From: Candidatus Rokubacteria bacterium RIFCSPLOWO2_02_FULL_73_56
Lineage (GTDB): Bacteria; Methylomirabilota; Methylomirabilia; Rokubacteriales; CSP1-6
DNA length: 43,333 nucleotides
Direction: 5' to 3'
NCBI GenBank assembly: GCA_001788495.1
Contig: MGCF01000092.1
Location: forward strand, 1,071 to 44,403
The notes beneath the pieces are model-generated. The model saw only the letters and a program-made list of their open reading frames with translations. It searched no databases and had not been told where the DNA came from. Numbering within the stretch: the stretch's first letter is position 1; each line of letters starts with the position of its first letter. Shown here in pieces: positions 8,185 to 16,951 of this stretch. Both the position numbers and the translations under genes were made by a program.

Positions 8185-9167
8185 TGCCCTCGTTCGCCCG
8201 GCACGCGCTCGAGGCCGCCGTCGTGCTCGGCGCCCTCGTCGGCCTCGTCGCGTACGTGACGCTGCTCGAGCGGAAGTTCGCGGCGCGGCTGCAGTCGCGC
8301 ATCGGCCCGTACTACGTCGGGTGGCCGCACGGGTGGCTCCAGCCGATCGCGGACGGGCTGAAGCTCATGCTGAAGGAGGACGTGGTCCCCGCGCGCGCCG
8401 ACCGCGGCGTGTACAACCTGGCGCCGATCGTCTTCCTCGTCCCGTGCCTCCTGATCTTCGCGACGATCCCGTTCGCGCCCGGGCTCGGCGTCGCCGACCT
8501 CGCCATCGGCGTGCTGTTCTTCCTCGCCGTCTCCTCGCTCGAGATCGTCGGGCTCTTCATGGGCGGCTGGGGCTCGAACAACAAGTACGCGCTGCTGTCC
8601 GTGATGCGCGCCGTGAACCAGATCATCTCCTACGACCTGCCGTTCATCTTCGTCGCGCTCGTGCCGGTGCTGCTCGCGGGGTCGCTCCAGATGTCGGCCA
8701 TCGTCGGCGCGCAGGCGGGGCTCTGGTTCGTCGCGTACCCGGTCCTCGGGCAGCTCGCGTTCCTGGCGTTCGTGGTCGCGACGCTCGCCGCGGAGAACCG
8801 CGTGCCGTTCGACATCCTCGAGGCCGAGTCCGAGCTGGTCGCGGGCTTCCGCGTGGAGTACAGCGGGATGAAGCTCGCGCTGATCCAGCTCGGCGAGTAC
8901 GCGCACATGCTGGGGACGAGCTTCCTCGGCGCGCTGCTCTTCCTCGGCGGCTGGCTCGGCCCGGGCCCCGCGTGGCTCGGCCCGGTCTGGTTCCTCGCGA
9001 AGGCGCTCGCGATCTTCCTGCTCGTCACGTGGGTGCGCTGGAGCTTCGTGCGGATCCGCGTGGACCAGATCCTCGCGATCTCGTGGAAGCTCATGCTGCC
9101 CGCGTCGGTCCTCCTGCTGCTGGCGACCGCGCTCTGGGTCGCCGCGGGAGGTGCCGGTGCAGCCTGA
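8184..9167 (+). CDS. nuoH: NADH-quinone oxidoreductase subunit H, operon 1
   Basis: The 327-residue membrane subunit, about eight helices, links the quinone site to the proton channels. Conserved segments are ERKFAARLQSRIGP, LQPIADGLKLMLKED, NRVPFDILEAESELVAGFRVEYSGM and the C-terminal RWSFVRIRVDQI. The start codon overlaps the nuoD stop. It is 38 residues shorter than NuoH of operon 2. Confidence 0.93.
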   Translation: MPSFARHALEAAVVLGALVGLVAYVTLLERKFAARLQSRIGPYYVGWPHGWLQPIADGLKLMLKEDVVPARADRGVYNLAPIVFLVPCLLIFATIPFAPGLGVADLAIGVLFFLAVSSLEIVGLFMGGWGSNNKYALLSVMRAVNQIISYDLPFIFVALVPVLLAGSLQMSAIVGAQAGLWFVAYPVLGQLAFLAFVVATLAAENRVPFDILEAESELVAGFRVEYSGMKLALIQLGEYAHMLGTSFLGALLFLGGWLGPGPAWLGPVWFLAKALAIFLLVTWVRWSFVRIRVDQILAISWKLMLPASVLLLLATALWVAAGGAGAA

Positions 9168-9708
9168 CGGCGGCACCGCCCAGGGTGTCCTGCGCGAGAC
9201 CGCGCAGCTCGTCGGCGCCGTCGGGCGCGCGATGGGCACGACCCTGCGGAACCTGTTCCGGCGGCCCGTCACGCTCCGCTACCCGGACGTCACGCGCGTG
9301 TACCCGGACCGCTTCCGCGGCGTGCTCGCCCTCACCTACGACCGGGAGACCGGCGAGGAGAACTGCATCGGCTGCCGGCTCTGCGAGTACATCTGCCCGC
9401 CGCAGGTCATCAAGGTCGAGATGCTGAAGGCCGAGAAGCGCAACTGGGCGAAGACCTTCACGCTCGAGCTGTACTCCTGCGAGTTCTGCGAGCTGTGCGT
9501 GCAGGTGTGCCCGACCGACGCGATCGTCATGCTGAAGACGTTCGATCTCGCCACGACCGACCGGCGGGAGCTGCTCCTCGACAAGGACCGGCTCCACGCC
9601 CTGGGTCTCCGGTTCGAGCACTCGTGGGCGACCGGCACCAGGCTCCGGGACATGCAGGCCCCCCCCAAGGCGGCGCGCGCGGCGGGCGAGGGAGGGGCCA
9701 GGGAGTGA
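9157..9708 (+). CDS. nuoI: NADH-quinone oxidoreductase subunit I, operon 1
   Basis: The 183-residue ferredoxin-like subunit carries clusters N6a and N6b. Its Cys sets are C70-x2-C-x2-C-x3-CP and C108-x2-C-x2-C-x3-CP. GTG 9157 is chosen because GGGAGG (9146-9151) lies 5 bases upstream; an in-frame GTG at 9151 overlaps that site. The start overlaps the nuoH end by 11 bases. With NuoEFG absent from this operon, these clusters would be the entry point for electrons from an unidentified donor. Confidence 0.92.
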   Translation: MQPDGGTAQGVLRETAQLVGAVGRAMGTTLRNLFRRPVTLRYPDVTRVYPDRFRGVLALTYDRETGEENCIGCRLCEYICPPQVIKVEMLKAEKRNWAKTFTLELYSCEFCELCVQVCPTDAIVMLKTFDLATTDRRELLLDKDRLHALGLRFEHSWATGTRLRDMQAPPKAARAAGEGGARE

Positions 9709-10199
9709 CCGGCGAGACGGTGGCGTTCTGGGTCGTGGCCGCGGCGCTGCTGGCCTCGAGCCTCGCCGTCGTGCTCACGCCCAACCTCTTCCACGCGGTC
9801 CTCTACCTCGCGGCGGCGCTGGTGGCGACCGGCCTGGTCTTCCTGCTGCTCGACGCGCCGTTCCTGTTCGGCGTCCAGCTGCTGCTCTACGCGGGCGGCG
9901 TCGTGACGATCGTCGTGTTCGCGATCATGCTGACCGAGCGCCTGGTCGGCGAGCGGATCACCCAGGCGAGCCGCCACGTGTTCAACGGCGGCGTCGTGGC
10001 CGCCGCCGTGTTCGTGGCCGTGGCCGGGTTCCTGCTCCAGGGCCCGGCGACGCCGCCGCGGCCGCCGCTGGCGGGCGACACGACCGTGGCGATCGGCCGG
10101 GCGCTCGTGGGCCCGTTCGCGGTGACGCTCGAGCTGCTCGGCCTGCTGCTGGTCGCGGCGCTGCTCGGGGCGCTCTACCTCGCGAGGACCGAGGAATGA
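9705..10199 (+). CDS. nuoJ: NADH-quinone oxidoreductase subunit J, operon 1
   Basis: A 164-residue membrane subunit with five predicted helices. Characteristic segments are NLFHAVLYLAAALVATGLVFLL and QLLLYAGGVVTIVVFAIML, the pi-bulge helix region of the family. The GTG overlaps the nuoI stop and the ATG of nuoK overlaps its own stop, so translation is coupled on both sides. Confidence 0.92.
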   Translation: MTGETVAFWVVAAALLASSLAVVLTPNLFHAVLYLAAALVATGLVFLLLDAPFLFGVQLLLYAGGVVTIVVFAIMLTERLVGERITQASRHVFNGGVVAAAVFVAVAGFLLQGPATPPRPPLAGDTTVAIGRALVGPFAVTLELLGLLLVAALLGALYLARTEE

Positions 10200-10495
10200 G
10201 CCTCGGCGCCTACCTCACGCTCGCCGCGCTCGTGTTCGCGATCGGCCTGTTCGGCGTGCTGACGCGCCGGAACGCGGTCGGCATCCTGCTCGGCATCGAG
10301 CTGATGCTGAACGCGGTCAACATCAACCTGGTCGCGTTCGCGCGCTTCCACGGCGACGTCGCCGGCCTCGTCTTCACGCTCTTCACGATCGCGATCACGG
10401 TCGCCGAGGTCGCCGTCGGCCTCGCCATCGTCATCGTGATCTTCCGGGTGCGCCGGACGGTCGACGCCGACCGGCTCGACCTCCTGCGGGGCTAG
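10196..10495 (+). CDS. nuoK: NADH-quinone oxidoreductase subunit K, operon 1
   Basis: A 99-residue MrpC-like subunit with three helices. Both membrane glutamates needed for proton transfer are present, in GIELMLNAVNIN and [12 protein letters not shown]. The start overlaps the nuoJ stop (ATGA). Confidence 0.93.
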   Translation: MSLGAYLTLAALVFAIGLFGVLTRRNAVGILLGIELMLNAVNINLVAFARFHGDVAGLVFTLFTIAITVAEVAVGLAIVIVIFRVRRTVDADRLDLLRG

Positions 10496-10496
10496 C

Positions 10497-12323
10497 GTGC
10501 GCCTGCTCGTGTGGCTCCCGCTGCTCGTGCTCGCGCTTCCGTTCACGAGCTTCCTGCTCCTCGCGGTCGTGGCGCCGCTCCGGCGGGCGGGCCGGGTCGC
10601 GGGCGCGGTGGGCATCGCCGCGATCGCGGCGTCGCTCGGCGGCGCGCTCCTGATCTGGAACGAGGGCTTCCGGCACACCGCGACCTGGGCGTGGCTCCCC
10701 GGCGACGGCGGCCCGATGGCGACGGTCGGCCTGCTCGTGGACCCGCTGGCGAACGCGATGCTCGTGCTGGTGACGCTGGTCTCGTTCCTCGTGCAGGTGT
10801 ACTCGCTCGCCTACCTCGCCGACGAGCCGGCGCCCGCGCTCGGCCGCTACTACACCTACCAGTCGCTGTTCGCGTTCTCGATGCTCGGCCTCGTGCTCTC
10901 GCCGGGCTTCCTCCAGATGTTCGTGTTCTGGGAGCTGGTGGGACTCTGCTCCTACCTGCTCATCGGCTACTGGTACCAGCGCCCGGCGGCCGCGCGCGCG
11001 GCGGTGAAGGCGTTCTGGATCACGAAGCTCGGCGACCTCGGCTTCATCATCGGGATCGTCATGCTGTGGGCCGCCACGGGGACGTTCGAGTTCGCGACGC
11101 TCTTCGCGAAGGCGCAGGCGCACGCGCTCGCGATCCCGGCGCTCGGCACGATCATGTTCCTGATCTACCTCGGCGCGGTCGGCAAGTCGGCCCAGTTCCC
11201 GCTCCACGTCTGGCTCCCCGACGCGATGGAGGGCCCGACGCCGGTCTCCGCGCTGATCCACGCCGCGACGATGGTCACGGCCGGCGTGTACATGGTCACG
11301 CGCGCGCAGCCGCTGTTCGCGCTCGTGCCGGACGTGCTCGCGCTGATCGGCTGGGTCGGCGCGTTCACCGCGCTGCTGGCGGCGACGATGGCCTGCGTCG
11401 AGAACGACATCAAGCGCGTGCTCGCCTACTCGACCGTCTCGCAGCTCGGCTACATGATGGCGGCGGCGGGCGCGGGTGCGGCGGAGGCCGGCTTCTTCCA
11501 CCTGCTCACGCACGGCCTGTTCAAGGCCCTGCTCTTCCTCGGCGCCGGCGCCGTGATCCACGCGGTCGGCTCCAACGACATCTTCCGGATGGGCGGGCTC
11601 TTCCGCGCGATGCCGCAGACGGGCCTCGTGTTCCTCGTCGGCACGCTCGCGCTCGCGGGAGTCCCGCCGCTCGCGGGGTTCTTCTCCAAGGAGGCCGTGC
11701 TCGGCGGCGTGTGGGCGGCGCACATGACGTGGCCCTTCGTCATGCTCGCGCTCACCGCGTTCCTCACCGCCTTCTACATGTTCCGCGTCGTGTTCACCGC
11801 CTTCTTCGGCCCGGCCACGGCCGCGGGCCACGCGCACGAGCCGGCGTGGGCGATGCGCGGCCCGCTCTGGCTCCTCGCGGCGCTCACCGTCCTGCTTGGC
11901 CTGCGCCTGGCGGCCGGCGGGGGCGAGGCCCACGGGCCGGCCTGGCTCGCGCCGCTCTCCGTCGGGCTGGCGCTGGCGGGCGTCGCGCTCGCCTGGGCGA
12001 TGTACCAGCGCGGCGCCCTCGACCCGCGGCGCGTCGCGGCGGCGTTCCCGCTCTCGGTGCTCGACGCGCTCGCGCGCCGGCGCTACGGCCTCGACGCGCT
12101 CTACGACGGCCTCTACCGCGGTTTCGTCCTGGCCCTCTCGCGGCTGGTCGGCTGGATCGACCGGTACCTGGTGGACGGCGTGCTGAACGTGGCGAGCGCC
12201 TGGACGCTCCGCGGCGGCGACGCGCTCCGGCGGATCCAGAGCGGCGTGCCCCAGGACTACGTCTTCGGCGTCGCGTTCGGCGTGCTGTTCCTCGTCGTGT
12301 GGGCGCGCCTGTGGATGCGCTGA
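10497..12323 (+). CDS. nuoL: NADH-quinone oxidoreductase subunit L, operon 1 (antiporter-like)
   Basis: The 608-residue membrane subunit is the distal antiporter-like proton channel with a long lateral helix. Landmarks are FVFWELVGLCSYLLIGYWYQ (helix 5 Glu), VGKSAQFPLHVWLPDAMEGP (helix 7 Lys) and the C-terminal amphipathic segment. The GTG start lies one base after the nuoK stop, without a strong ribosome site, so coupling is likely. No second copy of this gene occurs in the window. Confidence 0.92.
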   Translation: MRLLVWLPLLVLALPFTSFLLLAVVAPLRRAGRVAGAVGIAAIAASLGGALLIWNEGFRHTATWAWLPGDGGPMATVGLLVDPLANAMLVLVTLVSFLVQVYSLAYLADEPAPALGRYYTYQSLFAFSMLGLVLSPGFLQMFVFWELVGLCSYLLIGYWYQRPAAARAAVKAFWITKLGDLGFIIGIVMLWAATGTFEFATLFAKAQAHALAIPALGTIMFLIYLGAVGKSAQFPLHVWLPDAMEGPTPVSALIHAATMVTAGVYMVTRAQPLFALVPDVLALIGWVGAFTALLAATMACVENDIKRVLAYSTVSQLGYMMAAAGAGAAEAGFFHLLTHGLFKALLFLGAGAVIHAVGSNDIFRMGGLFRAMPQTGLVFLVGTLALAGVPPLAGFFSKEAVLGGVWAAHMTWPFVMLALTAFLTAFYMFRVVFTAFFGPATAAGHAHEPAWAMRGPLWLLAALTVLLGLRLAAGGGEAHGPAWLAPLSVGLALAGVALAWAMYQRGALDPRRVAAAFPLSVLDALARRRYGLDALYDGLYRGFVLALSRLVGWIDRYLVDGVLNVASAWTLRGGDALRRIQSGVPQDYVFGVAFGVLFLVVWARLWMR

Positions 12324-13846
12324 GGCTGCCCGTCCTCTCGGTCATCACGTGGTCGCCGTTCGTCGGCGCGCTGCTGATCATGTTCACGGCCCGTCACCGG
12401 CCGCGGGCCGTGCGCCTGATCGCCGCGGTCACGACCGGCGTGTCGCTGCTGCTCTCGCTCGGGATCTACGTCGCCTACGACCGGGAGGGCGCGGGCTTCC
12501 AGTTCTACGAGAAGGTGGCGCTCGTCCCGCCGCTCGGGATCTCCTACGAGCTCGGCGTGGACGGGATCAGCCTGCTCCTGGTGCTGCTCACGGCCATCAT
12601 CATCTTCGCGGGCGTGTTCGCGTCGTGGACCGTGAAGGTGCGGAGCCAGGAGTTCTACGCGCTCCTGCTCGCGCTCGTCACGGGCGTCTTCGGGGTCTTC
12701 GTCTCGCTCGACCTCTTCGTGCTCTTCCTGTTCTACGAGCTCGCCGTCCTGCCCATGTACCTGCTGATCGGCATCTGGGGCTCGTCGGGCGAGATCCGGC
12801 CCCGCGGCATCTTCGCCTGGGCGTACCGGGAGACCGGCGTCGGGACGAAGGAGTACGCGGCGATGAAGCTCACGCTCTACCTGCTCTTCGGCTCCGCGTT
12901 CATCCTCGTCGGCATCTTCGCCCTCTGGGTCCACGCGGGCGCGGGCTCGTTCTCGTACCTCGACATGGAGACCGCCGTGTTCGCCCCGGGCGTCCAGCGC
13001 TGGGTCTTCCTCGCCTTCTACGTCGGCTTCGGCGTCCTCGCGGGCATCTGGCCGCTGCACACGTGGTCGCCCGACGGCCACGCCTCGGCGCCGACGGCGG
13101 TGTCCATGCTGCACGCCGGCGTGCTGATGAAGCTCGGCGCCTACGGCATCGTCCGGGTGGGGATGGGGCTCCTGCCCGAGGGCGCCGCGGAGCTGGTCTG
13201 GCTCGTCGGGACGATCGCCTGCGTCAACATCGTCTACGGCGCGCTCTCGGCGATGGCGCAGACGGACCTCAAGTACGTGATCGCGTACTCCTCGGTGTCG
13301 CACATGGGGCTCGTGCTGCTCGCCGCCGCGACGCTGACGGAGGCGGGGCTCAACGGCTCGGTGTTCCAGATGTTCGCCCACGGCATCATGACCGGCCTCT
13401 TCTTCGCGCTGGTGGGCCTCGTCTACGAGAAGGCCCACTCGCGCGAGATCGGCAGGATGGGCGGCTTCGGCAGGGTCATGCCCGGGGTCGCCACCGCGTT
13501 CACCGTCGGCGGCCTCTCCTCGCTGGGGCTGCCCGCGACCTCGGGCTTCGTCGCCGAGCTGCTCACGTTCATGGGCGCCTGGCGCTCGGAGCACCGCTGG
13601 TGGCTCTTCCCGGCGGTGGTGGGCACGTTCCTGACCGCGGTGTACGTGCTGCGGGTCACCAAGCAGATCTTCTGGGGGCCGGAGTCGCCGCACTTCCGGC
13701 ACCTCGAGGACGCCCGCGGGCCCGAGTGGGTGGCGCTCGTGCTCCTCGTCTTCGTGCTGGTCCTCTTCGGGATGGCGCCCGGCCTGGCGCTCGGGCCGGT
13801 GGACACGGCGACCGTGCCGCTCCTCGCGCGGATCGTGGGGCCCTGA
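12311..13846 (+). CDS. nuoM: NADH-quinone oxidoreductase subunit M, operon 1 (antiporter-like)
   Basis: A 511-residue proton-channel subunit with about 14 helices. FLFYELAVLPMYLLIGIWG holds the helix 5 Glu, and WPLHTWSPDGHASAPT and YSSVSHMG are family signatures. The only plausible start is GTG 12311, 13 bases inside nuoL; it precedes LPVLSVITWSPFVGA, where homology begins. Confidence 0.9.
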   Translation: MDALRLPVLSVITWSPFVGALLIMFTARHRPRAVRLIAAVTTGVSLLLSLGIYVAYDREGAGFQFYEKVALVPPLGISYELGVDGISLLLVLLTAIIIFAGVFASWTVKVRSQEFYALLLALVTGVFGVFVSLDLFVLFLFYELAVLPMYLLIGIWGSSGEIRPRGIFAWAYRETGVGTKEYAAMKLTLYLLFGSAFILVGIFALWVHAGAGSFSYLDMETAVFAPGVQRWVFLAFYVGFGVLAGIWPLHTWSPDGHASAPTAVSMLHAGVLMKLGAYGIVRVGMGLLPEGAAELVWLVGTIACVNIVYGALSAMAQTDLKYVIAYSSVSHMGLVLLAAATLTEAGLNGSVFQMFAHGIMTGLFFALVGLVYEKAHSREIGRMGGFGRVMPGVATAFTVGGLSSLGLPATSGFVAELLTFMGAWRSEHRWWLFPAVVGTFLTAVYVLRVTKQIFWGPESPHFRHLEDARGPEWVALVLLVFVLVLFGMAPGLALGPVDTATVPLLARIVGP

Positions 13847-13850
13847 CGCG

Positions 13851-15272
13851 ATGCTGCCCGCCCCGCTCGCCGCCGGCGTCCTGGAGCTCGCCCTCGGGGC
13901 CGTCCTGCTGCTCGTGTTCGTGCTGAACCTCTTCGCGCGCGGCGAGGACCGCCGCTGGCTCGCGGGCACGGCCCTCGGCGGCGTGCTCGTGGTCGGCGCG
14001 CTGAGCCTCGTCGTGACGCCGGCGCCGGCGGGGCCGGGCGGCATGTTCGTGCAGGACGGGCTCGCGATCTTCGCGAAGCGGCTGTTCCTCGGCGCGACCG
14101 TCATCGGGCTGCTGGCCGGGCTCGGGGCCCGGCCCGCCTCGGGGCGGCGCGCGGGCGAGTACCACCTGCTCCTGCTCACCTCGCTCCTCGGGATGCTCGT
14201 GCTCGCCTCGGCCCGCGACCTGATCCTGCTGTTCGTCGCGTTCGAGGTCATGTCGATCCCCCTCTACGTGCTCGCGGGCTTCCTCAAGCGCGACGCGACG
14301 GCGGTCGAGGCGTCGCTCAAGTTCTTCCTGGTCGGCAGCGTGTCCTCCGCGGTGCTCGCGTACGGGCTCTCGTTCGTGTACGGCGCGGCGCGGTCCACCG
14401 ACCTCGCGAAGGTGGCGCAGGCCTTCTCCACGGCCGAGCCGCTCCTGCTGCTCGGCCTGCTCGCGGCGCTCGCCGGCTTCGCGTTCAAGATCGCCGCGTT
14501 CCCGTTCCACATGTGGGTGCCCGACACGTACGAGGCCGCGAGCACGCCGTTCGTCGCGTGGCTGTCCGTGACGCCCAAGGCCGCCGGCTTCGTGGTGCTG
14601 TTCCGGGTCTACTTCGAGGGCATGGGCGAGCGCGCGGACGCCTGGATGCCGATCGCCGCCGGCCTCGCCACCGTCACGATCGTCGCGGGCAACCTGATGG
14701 CGCTGCCGCAGCAGAACACGAAGCGGCTGCTCGCCTACTCCGGCGTCGCCCACATCGGCTACATGCTCGTCGGCTTCGCCGCCGCCTCCGCGGCGGGGAC
14801 CGCGATGATCCTCTTCTACCTGGTCGCGTACGTGTTCAGCAACATGGGCGCCTTCCTCGTGGTCGAGGCGGTGGCCCGGGCGGAGGGCTCGGAGGCGACC
14901 GCGGCCCTCCGCGGGCTCGCGCAGCGCTCGCCGCTCCTGGCGCTGGCGATGCTGCTGTTCCTGCTCTCCCTCGGCGGCATCCCGTTCGTCGCGGGGTTCT
15001 GGGCGAAGCTGTACGTCTTCTGGGCGGCGGCCGCGGCGGGCCTCTACTGGCTCGTGCTGGTCGGCGCGGTGCTCACGGTCGTCGCGCTGTTCTACTACCT
15101 GCTGGTCGCCAAGCGCATGTACATCGAGGCACCCGAGCGCCCCGGGCGCATCCAGCTGTCCGCGCCGCTGGCGCTCGCGCTCGTGCTCTGCGCGCTCGGC
15201 GTCGTGGCGCTCGGCGTCTATCCGAAACCGGTCGTGATGGCGGCCCTGCGCGTCGCCACGCCGCTCTTCTGA
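13851..15272 (+). CDS. nuoN: NADH-quinone oxidoreductase subunit N, operon 1 (antiporter-like)
   Basis: The 473-residue innermost antiporter-like subunit next to NuoK. LFVAFEVMSIPLYVLAGF carries the helix 5 Glu, AFPFHMWVPDTYEAAST is the helix 7-8 signature, and YSGVAHIGYMLVG is also conserved. The ATG lies 4 bases after the nuoM stop. It is the last complex I gene of operon 1; nuoE, nuoF and nuoG are absent. Confidence 0.92.
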   Translation: MLPAPLAAGVLELALGAVLLLVFVLNLFARGEDRRWLAGTALGGVLVVGALSLVVTPAPAGPGGMFVQDGLAIFAKRLFLGATVIGLLAGLGARPASGRRAGEYHLLLLTSLLGMLVLASARDLILLFVAFEVMSIPLYVLAGFLKRDATAVEASLKFFLVGSVSSAVLAYGLSFVYGAARSTDLAKVAQAFSTAEPLLLLGLLAALAGFAFKIAAFPFHMWVPDTYEAASTPFVAWLSVTPKAAGFVVLFRVYFEGMGERADAWMPIAAGLATVTIVAGNLMALPQQNTKRLLAYSGVAHIGYMLVGFAAASAAGTAMILFYLVAYVFSNMGAFLVVEAVARAEGSEATAALRGLAQRSPLLALAMLLFLLSLGGIPFVAGFWAKLYVFWAAAAAGLYWLVLVGAVLTVVALFYYLLVAKRMYIEAPERPGRIQLSAPLALALVLCALGVVALGVYPKPVVMAALRVATPLF

Positions 15273-15285
15273 GGAGGGAGTCCGC

Positions 15286-15579
15286 ATGAACAGACCGCTG
15301 GTCCTCGCCGCCGCCCTGACGGTCGCGCTCCTGGCGCCCGCCGCCGTGGGCGCGTTCCAGTGCCCTGCGCTCATCACGCGCGCCCAGACCGAGCTCGGGC
15401 ACCTGCCGAAGCCGAAGGGGCCGGTCCAGGCGATCAACCGCGGGCCCGAGGTGAAGCTGATCGAGGCGCGCCTGGCCCAGGCGCAGGCCGCGCACGACCA
15501 GGGGCAGCACGAGCAGGCGGTGAAGCTCGCGACCGAGGCCCTGGAGATGCTCGAACATGTCCGGCGCGAGAACCGCTGA
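15286..15579 (+). CDS. Small exported helical protein, function unknown
   Basis: A 97-residue product with a clear Sec signal peptide: a basic start, a hydrophobic core at residues 5-20 and an AVGA cleavage site. The mature part is charged and predicted to be helical (IEARLAQAQAAHDQGQHEQAVKLATEALEML), resembling one TPR-like hairpin. A strong GGAGGGAG lies upstream. It is 13 bases after nuoN and so probably the last gene of the complex I transcript. I do not recognise the family. It could sit in the periplasm near the complex. Confidence 0.75.
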   Translation: MNRPLVLAAALTVALLAPAAVGAFQCPALITRAQTELGHLPKPKGPVQAINRGPEVKLIEARLAQAQAAHDQGQHEQAVKLATEALEMLEHVRRENR

Positions 15580-15642
15580 GGCACCACGCGGCGAGTCATC
15601 ATCTGGCTAACTGCCTGAGATATCAGAGATAACGATTCAAGC

Positions 15643-15671
15643 TTGACCTGGGCCGGCTTCCGCTGTAGTTT
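15643..15671 (+). promoter_or_regulatory. Promoter of the tetR-sigma operon
   Basis: TTGACC (15643-15648) and TAGTTT (15666-15671) are separated by exactly 17 bases, in a local dip of GC content. Transcription would start near 15678, inside the operator palindrome and about 15 bases from the ATG. Confidence 0.65.
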
Positions 15672-15691
15672 TGTACCGACCGGTTGGTACA
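15672..15691 (+). promoter_or_regulatory. Likely TetR operator: 20-bp inverted repeat over the transcription start
   Basis: TGTACC-GACCGGTT-GGTACA is a palindrome with only one mismatched base pair between half-sites. It lies directly after the -10 box and ends 1 base before the ATG of the TetR gene. Placement and symmetry fit autorepression; binding is inferred. Confidence 0.65.
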
Positions 15692-15692
15692 G

Positions 15693-16325
15693 ATGAAAGC
15701 GCAGACGACCAACGGCAGCCGTACCCGGGACGGACGGAGCACGCGCGAGGCGATCCTCGCCGCCGCGCAGCGCCTGATCCACGTGCACGGCTACAACCAC
15801 ACGGTGCTCGACGACGTGCTGCGCGAGAGCGGCGTCGGCAAGGGCAACTTCTACTACCACTTCAAGAGCAAGGAAGAGCTCGGGCACGCGATCCTCGACC
15901 AGCTCGTGACCTCGTTCATCGAGCGCACGCTCGAGCCGTGCTTCGCCGACCCGGCGGGCCGCCCGCTCGCCCAGATCCGCTGCTTCCTCGACCGCGTGCT
16001 CGAGGCCCAGCGCGAGCGCCACTGCGTGGGCGGCTGCCCGCTGGGCAACCTGGCGGCGGAGCTGTCGGACGTGCACGAGGGCTTCCGCACGCGGCTCGCG
16101 TCCGTCTTCGCGGCCTGGCGCGAGCGGCTGACGGTCGCGCTCCACCGGGCGCGGCGCAGCGGGGACATCGGCGCCGCGGCGCGTCCCGAGGCCCTCGCGG
16201 ACTTTCTCGTCGCCTCGCTCGAGGGCGCCATCCTCCTGACGAAGGTCTCGAAGGACATCGCGGTCATGGAGCAGTGCGTGGGCGAGATGAAGCACTACCT
16301 CGCGCAGTACGAGGCGGGGCGGTGA
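15693..16325 (+). CDS. TetR/AcrR family transcriptional regulator
   Basis: The 210-residue repressor has the TetR helix-turn-helix at about 37-58 (TVLDDVLRESGVGKGNFYYHFKSK). The C-terminal ligand domain contains C111-VGG-C115-P. The position resembles the redox-active Cys region of NemR-type electrophile sensors, so thiol sensing is possible but unproven. ATG 15693 is preferred over the in-frame TTG 15684, which lies inside the operator. There is no Shine-Dalgarno sequence and the leader would be about 15 bases. It overlaps the sigma-factor gene by 4 bases. Confidence 0.85.
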   Translation: MKAQTTNGSRTRDGRSTREAILAAAQRLIHVHGYNHTVLDDVLRESGVGKGNFYYHFKSKEELGHAILDQLVTSFIERTLEPCFADPAGRPLAQIRCFLDRVLEAQRERHCVGGCPLGNLAAELSDVHEGFRTRLASVFAAWRERLTVALHRARRSGDIGAAARPEALADFLVASLEGAILLTKVSKDIAVMEQCVGEMKHYLAQYEAGR

Positions 16326-16930
16326 GCGTCGTCCCGCGCACGCGGCCCGACGGCGACGCGCCGCTCGTCGAGGCGCTCCGGCGCGAGGACCCGGAGGCGC
16401 CGGCCACGCTCGTGGACGCCTACGGCGACCGCGTCTACCGGCTCGCGCTCCGGATCACCGGCTCGAAGGAGGACGCCGAGGAGGCGGCCCAGGACGCGCT
16501 CTGGACCGCGGTCCGCAAGATCCAGACGTTCAAGGGCGAGGCCGCCTTCGGCAGCTGGCTCTACCGCATCGCGGCCAACGCCGCGTACCAGAAGCTGCGC
16601 ACGCGCAAGGCGAAGGCGCGCGAGATCGCGATCGACGACGTGCTGCCGGTCCTCGACGACGAGGGGCGCCACTTCGAGCCGATGGACGACTGGTCGCGCC
16701 GGGTGGACGAGGCGACCCTGCAGGGCGAGCTGCGCCGCGTGCTCACCGAGGCGATCGACGGCCTGCCGCCCGACTACCGCACCGCGCTCGTCCTGCACGA
16801 CGTCGAGGGCCTCTCGAACCCCGACATCGCCGAGGCGCTCGGGATCAGCCTGCCGGCGGTGAAGTCGCGCGTCCACCGCTCGCGCCTGTTCGTGCGCAAG
16901 CGGCTCGCCGACTACATGCAGACCGTCTAG
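16322..16930 (+). CDS. ECF-type RNA polymerase sigma factor
   Basis: The 202-residue protein has sigma region 2 at about 28-95 (DAEEAAQDALWTAVRKIQTF, AFGSWLYRIAANAAYQKLR) and region 4 at about 140-195 (LPPDYRTALVLHDVEGLSNPDIAEALGISL, then VKSRVHRSR). There is no region 1.1 or 3. The GTG start overlaps the TetR stop (GTGA), so the repressor and sigma factor are cotranscribed and translationally coupled. No anti-sigma factor is adjacent, which is unusual; the TetR protein may be the control instead. Confidence 0.87.
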   Translation: MSVVPRTRPDGDAPLVEALRREDPEAPATLVDAYGDRVYRLALRITGSKEDAEEAAQDALWTAVRKIQTFKGEAAFGSWLYRIAANAAYQKLRTRKAKAREIAIDDVLPVLDDEGRHFEPMDDWSRRVDEATLQGELRRVLTEAIDGLPPDYRTALVLHDVEGLSNPDIAEALGISLPAVKSRVHRSRLFVRKRLADYMQTV

Positions 16931-16951
16931 CCCGCGCGAGAGCTCCTCCAG

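Noticed and set aside
12257-14251. Long minus-strand open frame of 664 codons opposite nuoM and nuoN
   Set aside because: It is Arg/Glu/His-rich and repetitive with no recognisable domain. The plus strand encodes intact antiporter-like subunits.
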